Source: a virus
Length of the DNA stretch: 50,909 bases
Direction: 5' to 3' (one strand)
Virus record (IMG/VR): IMGVR_UViG_3300048583_000161
Coordinates: 1-50,909 of that record
Translations under genes and position numbers: made by a program
In this document: piece after piece, positions 45,255 through 50,909 of the stretch
How the letters are laid out: every line of letters begins with the position of its first letter
How positions within the stretch are numbered: position 1 is the first letter of the stretch
Notes under the pieces: generated by a model
The model's database searches: none
Seen by the model: the letters and a program-made list of their open reading frames with translations, nothing else
What the model was told of the DNA's origin: nothing

Positions 45255-46042
45255 GAGAACAGCCTGTCATGCGCATTCTGTTCGTTTCGAATGTACTCGA
45301 AGTTCATTCGCTTGACGACGTTGCGAGGCACTGGACCGTCTGGACGGTGCTGCACAGGAATCTTGGCAAGCTGCTCTTCAGTCAGCGCGATCATCTCTAC
45401 GTGACGACGATAGAACGAACCCCACTTGAAGAACTCAGGCTCTCCTTCCCATGCGCAGCCAGCATTGTCCAGCATCTTCTTCTTGGCTTCACTGCCAACG
45501 CCGTGCAGTTCCCTGTGACTGAACATTGCCTGAGCGGCCATCGAGATGCTGTTCTTGATTGCATCGTCTTGACGCCATACGAAGTTGTCGAACACTTCAT
45601 CTACGCTGTCGACATTCCATACACGACAGTCGAAGTGAGGAAGTGCATCAGCCTTTTCAGGAATGTACTTAGGCAGATTGCGAGCGAAGAATGCAGACGC
45701 GAGACCTGCGAGCACTGACGTGATTTTCTGGAACTTACCATCGAAGAGGTATTCCGATTCCAGACTCTCTTCACGGTTGATCCAAGTGAGAGTGATCTCA
45801 TCAGACTGCGTGTAGCCAACCACCGCATTCGTCTGCTCAATGAGGAACGCAGTAGTGGCCTGCATGAGTTCGGAAAAGCGATGATCGTAAGGACGGCGAA
45901 GACCACGCGTGAAGGTATGGAACGCACGACCATCCAGACGGGCCATGAGCGGCTTCAGATTGTCAGCCTTACGACCCGCCTCAACACGCTCTTGCGCCTT
46001 CAGACGATCGCCCAGGGAATCCTTTGGAGTTTCAGTTGCCAT
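45251..46042 (-). CDS. tRNA(His) guanylyltransferase / Thg1-like 3'-5' polymerase
   Basis: 263 aa. MARLDGRAFHTFTRGLRRPYDHRF (Asp37) and GYTQSDEITLTW (Ser80-Asp81-Glu82) are the metal-binding motifs of Thg1, a polymerase that adds nucleotides in the 3'-5' direction to tRNA 5' ends. KWGSFYRRHVE near residue 206 matches a further family block. Eukaryotic Thg1 adds G-1 to tRNA-His; bacterial and viral Thg1-like proteins repair truncated 5' ends templated by the opposite strand. The phage also encodes a CCA-adding enzyme and a tmRNA, so tRNA-end repair is a plausible role. Confidence 0.9.
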   Translation of the reverse strand: MATETPKDSLGDRLKAQERVEAGRKADNLKPLMARLDGRAFHTFTRGLRRPYDHRFSELMQATTAFLIEQTNAVVGYTQSDEITLTWINREESLESEYLFDGKFQKITSVLAGLASAFFARNLPKYIPEKADALPHFDCRVWNVDSVDEVFDNFVWRQDDAIKNSISMAAQAMFSHRELHGVGSEAKKKMLDNAGCAWEGEPEFFKWGSFYRRHVEMIALTEEQLAKIPVQHRPDGPVPRNVVKRMNFEYIRNEQNAHDRLFS

Positions 46043-46059
46043 GTTGCTTCCTTATTTGA

Positions 46060-46455
46060 TTAGCCGCCAAGCTCTTCGATCTTGGCTTTAACTTGCTTGA
46101 TCCAATCCTTGCGAGGGATAGACCTATTTTCGTAGTAGTGCTGGATGGCATCGACTATCTCTGACGAGAGAGCGTGTGAGACGTTGATATCGATCAGCCC
46201 GTATTCTGGGTACTCGAACCATGCGAGTGGCGATGCGTAGACTTGTTCGAGCAGTTCGTCGACGGTGATTACTGGGCCAACAAGCTGCGCTTTGTAATCA
46301 GCCAAGACGCGTAGTGCATACTCGCGCATCTGACGCTTCGTGTAGCCGCCGGTCTTCACCAGCCAGCCATCATCGCCGAGGGCGGTGTGCTTTGGCTTGT
46401 GGAGCTTTGGTAGCTTCAGCAGCGCCTTGTTGTGTTCAGTTGGGTCCAGTTTCAT
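46060..46455 (-). CDS. hypothetical protein, 131 aa
   Basis: Basic, soluble protein (KLHKPKHTALGDDGWLVKTG, TKRQMREYALRVLADYKAQ). The start overlaps the stop of the upstream membrane protein by one base (TAATG). No family recognised. Confidence 0.7.
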   Translation of the reverse strand: MKLDPTEHNKALLKLPKLHKPKHTALGDDGWLVKTGGYTKRQMREYALRVLADYKAQLVGPVITVDELLEQVYASPLAWFEYPEYGLIDINVSHALSSEIVDAIQHYYENRSIPRKDWIKQVKAKIEELGG

Positions 46456-46868
46456 TAGTGCACCACGAGCCAGACCAGACCGAGGTAGGTTAGCGAGTGA
46501 AGCAGCTGGTCAACACCCAGAAGAATCCAGAATTCAGCATGAGTCGTAGGACCCCAACCCATCTTCTTCTGCATGTTCATCTTCACCCAGTCGATATGGT
46601 AGTGGACGAATGCGTCAACTAGTGCCAGGTAAAGTGACACCCACACCGTCACAATGCTCAAATGCGAGACAGCCTGGAAAAGGAAAAAGAAGCAGAGGAA
46701 CGTGGCGATGCCGTGAAGACCTGAATGCAGGATTCCACCGAAGTGGCCGTAGGTTCCCTTGTTCTCGTACTGGTAAGACCAGACCTGAAGCGGGAAGTCG
46801 ACGATGAAGTGCTTCACGAAAAGCAGCGTGAGCGCCAGCAGAACAAACATCGCATCAAAGATTACCAT
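46455..46868 (-). CDS. DUF3307-like membrane protein, 137 aa
   Basis: Four hydrophobic segments and the pattern KHFIVDFPLQVWSYQYENKG followed by GHFGGILHSGLHGIATFLCF, which matches DUF3307 proteins (KHFxxDFxLQ ... KGxxGHxxGxLxHxxxHG). The conserved His and Asp in the membrane suggest metal or lipid interaction. Function unknown. Confidence 0.78.
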   Translation of the reverse strand: MVIFDAMFVLLALTLLFVKHFIVDFPLQVWSYQYENKGTYGHFGGILHSGLHGIATFLCFFFLFQAVSHLSIVTVWVSLYLALVDAFVHYHIDWVKMNMQKKMGWGPTTHAEFWILLGVDQLLHSLTYLGLVWLVVH

Positions 46869-46879
46869 CGTAGTGTCCT

Positions 46880-47338
46880 TTAGTCAGCGCGAATATTGCG
46901 GATGTCTTCACTGTATTCCAGGCCGAGCTTCAGATCGAAGTCCGGCGGCGGAAGATGTGAAAGTGCGAGGGTCTTGAAGTCGTAGGCGAGAGTGACGTGA
47001 GGTCGGAACTTCGCATGATCGAAAGTCGCACCATGCTCACGCATCAACTGCTCGTGGCGGTTGACCACTCCAGGAGATTTCAGCTTCATCACCAGAACGT
47101 CTGTCTTTCCAGTCTGACCGGTGAACAGATCAAACCCGTCGAACGAAGCAGAATAAATCTTGCTCGGGTCGGGCGACAGCTCAGGGCAGTGAACTCGACT
47201 GTAGATGAGGGTCACATGAAGACGACGTTCCCAAACAGAACGGGGATTGATGTCGATGTGAATGCTCTTGCAGTATTCTGCAAGCTTGACGGCGGACTGT
47301 GGCAGAACCCTCAGACCTACGTAAGTACCAGTACTCAT
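46880..47338 (-). CDS. acb1: 2H phosphoesterase, Acb1-like anti-CBASS protein
   Basis: 152 aa with two HxT motifs: LHVTLIYSR (His41, Thr43) and FRPHVTLAYDF (His114, Thr116). The opening GTYVGLRVLPQSAVKLAEY and the whole layout match T4 gp57B, renamed Acb1, which hydrolyses the cyclic di- and trinucleotides that activate CBASS effectors; its catalytic His/Thr positions (near 44/46 and 113/115) are almost the same. RNA 2'-5' ligase activity is the other possibility, but the size and N-terminus favour Acb1. Own promoter at 47367-47395. Confidence 0.85.
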   Translation of the reverse strand: MSTGTYVGLRVLPQSAVKLAEYCKSIHIDINPRSVWERRLHVTLIYSRVHCPELSPDPSKIYSASFDGFDLFTGQTGKTDVLVMKLKSPGVVNRHEQLMREHGATFDHAKFRPHVTLAYDFKTLALSHLPPPDFDLKLGLEYSEDIRNIRAD

Positions 47339-47366
47339 TATCTGACCTGTGTGATAGCTTGAATCT

Positions 47367-47395
47367 ATTCTATCACACCGGGCTGATTAAGTAAA
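47367..47395 (-). promoter_or_regulatory. sigma70-like promoter of acb1
   Basis: TTTACT (47390-47395), 17-base spacer, TAGAAT (47367-47372). The leader is about 22 bases. Confidence 0.72.
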
Positions 47396-47396
47396 C

Positions 47397-47990
47397 TCAA
47401 TCGTCCTTGTCGATTGGCTTCGGTGGCGGCAGGTCAGGATCGGCTGGGTCTGTGTAATCAGGTTCACCGCGGCCAGGTTGACCGTCCTGATGTCCATGAT
47501 CGTAGGAATGTCCTCTATCTGGGCCGCGATAACCACCTCGACCGTACCCACCACCGTATCCGGACCCGTAGTCTTGACCTCTATACTGACTATCTCCGCG
47601 ATCTCCATTGCCCTGTACGCCGTACTTAGCGATCATGAACTTAGAGAAGCCTTCGATCGAAGCTACGTACGCAAGGTAAGTTGCGAAGATTTCGAATTCG
47701 ATGTTGTTCTGAAGTGTCAGCTTGATGACGATGAAGGTGCTCGTGATGCCACCAACGATCTGAAGAATTTTGGTTACGGAAGCTTTGCGCTTTCCGGTAG
47801 CCTGGTCAGTAGACGTGAAGAGGTCTGCCCAATCGAAGTCGGACGTAGGGTCTTTCTGTGCTCGTCTAATTGCATACAACACCACTAGGATGAGTGTTGC
47901 GATAAGAACTGCGTAGATATTGAATGTGATGCCGAATAGTGTGATCATTGATTGCTCGCTCAAGAGCTGGGCTTTTGCTGCTTCGTCCAT
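47397..47990 (-). CDS. membrane protein with Gly/Tyr/Asp-rich tail, possible holin-like, 197 aa
   Basis: Three hydrophobic segments: about 17-40 (LFGITFNIYAVLIATLILVV), 75-92 and 97-115, then a disordered tail of ~80 residues rich in Gly, Tyr, Arg and Asp (QDYGSGYGGGYGRGGYRG). I recall similar small membrane proteins annotated as holins in large phages, but no lysin gene is nearby, so the role is open. Confidence 0.68.
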   Translation of the reverse strand: MDEAAKAQLLSEQSMITLFGITFNIYAVLIATLILVVLYAIRRAQKDPTSDFDWADLFTSTDQATGKRKASVTKILQIVGGITSTFIVIKLTLQNNIEFEIFATYLAYVASIEGFSKFMIAKYGVQGNGDRGDSQYRGQDYGSGYGGGYGRGGYRGPDRGHSYDHGHQDGQPGRGEPDYTDPADPDLPPPKPIDKDD

Positions 47991-48065
47991 ATGTTTTCTC
48001 TCTTATTTGATATGGGTGAGTCTCGGCAGCATCGCTCATTGCGAACTGTCACCAGATAGAAAAAC

Positions 48066-48092
48066 ACCTCGGAGTCTTTCGACTGCCGAGGT
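48066..48092 (-). terminator. intrinsic terminator after the glutaredoxin gene
   Basis: ACCTCGG-(C)-AGTC-GAAA-GACT-CCGAGGT: an 11-bp stem with one bulge and a GAAA tetraloop, followed by GTTTTT on the minus strand. It ends the nrdA-nrdB-glutaredoxin unit. Confidence 0.85.
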
Positions 48093-48121
48093 ATTTATCG
48101 TGAAAGGTCTTACTGGGTGAT

Positions 48122-48379
48122 TTAAGCGAGGTGCCTCTTGAGAGCTTCCCAGCCACCAATAAGAACCGCTTCATCACCAGTCTTCTGGAAAATCTGAGGA
48201 ACAGTGCGAGCACCTGGAACGAGCTGCTGAAGCTGGTCAACCGTAAAGTACTTAACGCTTGCATCCTTAACCTGGCCAACATCAAGCTGGTGTTCTACAA
48301 AGTCAAGACCTTTGGATTGCAGCAGCGCCTTAGCTTGATCGCAGTTGGTGCATGCTGGCTTTGAGTAGATTTCAAACAT
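48122..48379 (-). CDS. glutaredoxin
   Basis: 85 aa. The redox motif CTNC at residues 10-13, cis-proline loop TVPQIF, and GG-W-E-A-L at the glutathione-binding end (IGGWEALKRHL). It supplies electrons to the ribonucleotide reductase encoded directly upstream, as T4 NrdC does. Confidence 0.92.
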   Translation of the reverse strand: MFEIYSKPACTNCDQAKALLQSKGLDFVEHQLDVGQVKDASVKYFTVDQLQQLVPGARTVPQIFQKTGDEAVLIGGWEALKRHLA

Positions 48380-48391
48380 GTGGATTCTCCG

Positions 48392-49507
48392 TTACATTTC
48401 TGGTAGTTCGTCGTACTCGACGTCTGAGGTCATTGACCCGATGACGTACGATACGCTTTCGTTTTCCTGAAGAGCGGTCTGCTTCTTCGAGGTGTTGAGA
48501 TGTTTGTTGAACCATGGGCACGGTGAAGACTTGACGCCACCATCGTACTTGATGCCGATCGTCTTGAGACGTTCCTGAGAACGGAAGTCGACTTCATCGC
48601 ACATGACCTTCTCGTTAAGACCGATGACCGGCCCCTTCTTGAAGAGGTAGCGGGCCCACGTCTTTTCTTCCTCGATGACTTCCATGTACATCGCGTAGAC
48701 CTCTTCCTTGCAGCGCTCTTTTGCTGCAGCGAAACGAGCATCGTCCTTGACAACTCGGTTGATGATCTGAGCTGTCCAGTCCATGTGGAGCAGCTCGTCT
48801 TGCATGATGAGCGCAATCTCGTTACCGTTACCGATGAAGATTTTGTTCTCAACCATGCCCAAGCTTGTGACGAACGAGACCATGAAGCGAATAGCTTCGA
48901 GAGCATACGACGCATTTAGCGCGAGCCAAATGGCATCGATGTGCTCTGTCTCGGTAACTGCAAGCTCTGGATATTCGTGCTGCAGCTCTACACGGCAATT
49001 GAGCTTATGAAGCTGCTCATAATAGCGGCCAATGTGAGCCGCCATGCCGATGATCTCAGCAGTATCGTGGATGCGGTTGAACTCATCCGTTGGAACGTTG
49101 TAGATGTTGCTGATGATGTGGCTGTACGCTTCGCTGTGAATCTGTTCGAAAGCGGACCACCACTGTACGAGGGCTTCAAGTTCGGGGATTGAGCAAACTG
49201 GCTTGAAGACCTGTTCCGGTGCTCTACCCTGGATGCTGTCAAGAGCCGTCTGGCGAAGCAGATTGCTCGTGAAGATGTGGCGAACAGCTTCGCTCGCATT
49301 CTTGAAGTCAATCTTGTCCTTAACGAGAGTGATCTCTTCAGGAACCCAGAAGGAACCCTTCTGAGTCTGGACAAACTTACGAATGAACGGATAAGCGAAT
49401 TCGTCGTAGCGCTGGATAGTAACTGGACCAGCAGGGTCCAGGAACATCTGACGCTTGCCGTAATCCGGCTGCGTGCTAAAATCGTATGTGGATATTGCCT
49501 TGCTCAT
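48392..49507 (-). CDS. nrdB: ribonucleotide reductase class Ia beta subunit
   Basis: 371 aa. Holds the di-iron tyrosyl-radical cofactor needed by NrdA. Iron-ligand helices are visible as QWWSAFEQIHSEAYSHI (Glu and His) and MQDELLHMDWTAQ (Glu, His), with radical-site region VELQHEYPEL upstream. Length is close to T4 NrdB (388). Follows nrdA by 16 bases and precedes glutaredoxin by 12. The unit makes dNTPs for phage DNA. Confidence 0.95.
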   Translation of the reverse strand: MSKAISTYDFSTQPDYGKRQMFLDPAGPVTIQRYDEFAYPFIRKFVQTQKGSFWVPEEITLVKDKIDFKNASEAVRHIFTSNLLRQTALDSIQGRAPEQVFKPVCSIPELEALVQWWSAFEQIHSEAYSHIISNIYNVPTDEFNRIHDTAEIIGMAAHIGRYYEQLHKLNCRVELQHEYPELAVTETEHIDAIWLALNASYALEAIRFMVSFVTSLGMVENKIFIGNGNEIALIMQDELLHMDWTAQIINRVVKDDARFAAAKERCKEEVYAMYMEVIEEEKTWARYLFKKGPVIGLNEKVMCDEVDFRSQERLKTIGIKYDGGVKSSPCPWFNKHLNTSKKQTALQENESVSYVIGSMTSDVEYDELPEM

Positions 49508-49523
49508 CTAATCTTTCCCTTGT

Positions 49524-50909
49524 TTAAAGTACGCACGTTTGGCAGTATGCATCTTCGATAATTTCACCAACTTCGATTGGCGGCGCTTCATCAACAGCTT
49601 GAGTCATTTCACGAGCCGCCTGTTTTTCAACGAGGTGGTAGTAGTGGCTCTTGAGCCCCCAACGATGCGCGTTCATCAGATTCTTTACGACGAGTGTCAT
49701 TGGAATCTTGCCATCCAGCTTCGGATCTTCTGAGCGGAAGTGCTTGCCCGAGTAGAACGTGTCTGACGAAATACCCTGGTCAACATACGCCTGAAGTACG
49801 GCGACAGTCTTGATGTACTCGACCGGGTCTGGCTGATCAAACATCAGCTGGTAGTGCTTCTTGAGTCGACGGTATTCTGGTGCGACTTGAACGAAGATGC
49901 CTGCCTTGCTCTCCTTAATGACGATAAGCTGCTTGAGCAAGTTGACGCCATTGGTGCTGTCGAGAACTACTGAAGAGCTTTCAACTGGAGCAATGGCCAT
50001 CGTCGTGGAGTTGCGAACACCATACTTGATCATGTTCTCGCGCAGACCTTCCCAATTCAGATCTTCGTTAGGAGTGAAGTCGGTCAGTTCGTTGACAGCC
50101 TTAGCTCTGCGCTCCCATGGGAAGATGCCCTTACCGTAGAAGGTGTTGTGGCTCTCTGTGCATGGCCCCTTTTCCTTGGCGATCTCAACGCTCATCTCAG
50201 TGAGGTAGAATGCTTGGTGTTCCATCCAACGCTTTACTTCAGCAAGTGAATCGGCTTCACCATACTTCATCTTACGACGAGCATGCCAGTAAGCAAGGTT
50301 CGTTACGCCAATACCGAGTGGCTCGAATTCCTTGTTGTGCAGCTCGGACTGAACCGTAAGGAAGTCCTGGTACTGCAGGAGGTTGTGTAGGCAGCGGTGA
50401 AGCAGACGCAGAGGACGGCGCATTTCTTCTGGGTTGCGGAATTTGCCCCAGTTAGAAGAGCCGAGCGTGCACAGAGCAATTCGACCATTGGCGTCATCTA
50501 CCGTCTGGAATGGACGGGTGTGCAGGAAGATTTCAGTGCAGAGGTTGGTCTGGTAGATCGGGTGAATCTTAGGATCGTATGGACCCTGATTCATTACGTT
50601 GTCGATGTTGACCATGTAGTAGCGACCCGTATCGGAGCGCTCCTTCATGAACATCAAGTTAAAGATTTTCTCAGCAGACTCGGTCTTTGTTCGAAGGTCA
50701 GTACGCTTCTCGTATTGAGCGTAGAGCTTTTCGAATTTAGCATTGTCGCTGTAGAATGCTTCGTAAAGCTCTGGCACTTCATTTGGATCGAAGAAGGTAA
50801 TGTTCTCTTTGCGCTTGTAGCGGCGCCAGAACATTGCGTTCAGCAATACGCAGTAGTCAAGCTGACGAACGCGCGTCTCATCTGTACCCTGGTTGTTCTT
50901 GAGGACGAT
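49524..50909 (-). CDS. nrdA: ribonucleotide reductase class Ia alpha subunit, 3' part
   Basis: Reduces ribonucleoside diphosphates. The frame is open to the right edge (reading IVLKNNQGTDETRVRQLDYC at the edge), so only the C-terminal ~461 codons of a ~750-aa protein are present; a TTG at 50846 is internal, not the start. Visible are NLCTEIFLH with a conserved active-site Cys, ALCTLGSSNWG, a large barrel-forming region, and the C-terminal redox pair CQTC (residues at the very end, EDAYCQTCVL). Confidence 0.95.
   Translation of the reverse strand: MVLKNNQGTDETRVRQLDYCVLLNAMFWRRYKRKENITFFDPNEVPELYEAFYSDNAKFEKLYAQYEKRTDLRTKTESAEKIFNLMFMKERSDTGRYYMVNIDNVMNQGPYDPKIHPIYQTNLCTEIFLHTRPFQTVDDANGRIALCTLGSSNWGKFRNPEEMRRPLRLLHRCLHNLLQYQDFLTVQSELHNKEFEPLGIGVTNLAYWHARRKMKYGEADSLAEVKRWMEHQAFYLTEMSVEIAKEKGPCTESHNTFYGKGIFPWERRAKAVNELTDFTPNEDLNWEGLRENMIKYGVRNSTTMAIAPVESSSVVLDSTNGVNLLKQLIVIKESKAGIFVQVAPEYRRLKKHYQLMFDQPDPVEYIKTVAVLQAYVDQGISSDTFYSGKHFRSEDPKLDGKIPMTLVVKNLMNAHRWGLKSHYYHLVEKQAAREMTQAVDEAPPIEVGEIIEDAYCQTCVL

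Noticed and set aside
50810-50846. TTG at 50846 as the nrdA start
   Set aside because: The frame stays open to the window edge and the upstream residues match conserved NrdA sequence, so the gene continues outside.

Overview
This is a stretch of a large tailed-phage genome, probably a jumbo myovirus. About 75 tightly packed genes lie almost all on the minus strand. Many overlap by 4 bases (ATGA) and most are small and unrecognisable. The recognisable genes form a phage replication and metabolism kit: T4-type clamp loader, DNA ligase, UvrD-like helicase, class Ia ribonucleotide reductase, glutaredoxin and dCMP deaminase. No structural module, integrase or ribosomal gene is present. Only two genes run on the plus strand (9853-10206 and 24441-24929). 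The host cannot be read directly. The phage carries a circularly permuted (two-piece) tmRNA whose tag ends in RLAA; permuted tmRNAs are best known from alphaproteobacteria, and also from some betaproteobacteria and cyanobacteria, so an alphaproteobacterial host is a reasonable guess. The gene mix resembles Rak2/GAP32/Atu_ph07-like jumbo phages, but that is inference from memory.

Layout. 0.2-6.6 kb: two unknown genes, an adenylosuccinate synthetase, a vWA protein with a Met/Gly-rich partner, and a two-gene NAD+ salvage operon (NMN adenylyltransferase-Nudix plus nicotinamide phosphoribosyltransferase). Each NAD gene is preceded by the same 17-bp CTAGG palindrome. 6.6-8.4 kb: unknown genes. 8.43-8.89 kb: the permuted tmRNA gene with its own promoter and terminator. 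8.9-10.3 kb: a pentein-like protein apparently lacking catalytic residues, and a plus-strand gene with a possible capsid-targeting N-terminus. 10.3-18.5 kb: small genes plus a membrane island (flotillin-like SPFH protein, LemA-like protein, Cys-rich TPM-like membrane protein), a lipoprotein and a metallophosphoesterase. 18.3-24.2 kb: DNA ligase, SprT-like protease and many small proteins. 24.2-24.4 kb and 44.4-44.5 kb: two clusters of the same ~23-bp repeat with ~39-bp period, in opposite orientation and bracketing 20 kb. 25.4-28.5 kb: a second SPFH protein (a lipoprotein), a nucleotidyltransferase and a CCA-adding enzyme. 29.5-37.7 kb: clamp loader, phosphopantetheine adenylyltransferase, a Bfd-type ferredoxin, and a DNA polymerase III alpha-like protein split into two genes 7 kb apart. 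37.6-44.3 kb: dCMP deaminase, a PEP-swivel-domain protein, HNH nuclease and helicase. 44.6-50.9 kb: possible nuclease, Thg1-like 3'-5' polymerase, Acb1-like anti-CBASS 2H phosphoesterase, a membrane protein, glutaredoxin, NrdB and the 3' part of nrdA, which runs off the right edge.

Regulation. About 19 sigma70-like promoters can be read on the minus strand, typically TTTAC(A/T)-N17-TATAAT/TACAAT. A subclass has a TGTACA -35 with an upstream GAAAATAAC tract. Intrinsic terminators occur at several operon ends. The genes suggest a phage that rebuilds host resources (dNTPs, purine nucleotides, NAD+, CoA), supplies its own trans-translation RNA and RNA-end repair enzymes, and counters NAD-depleting and cyclic-nucleotide immunity.
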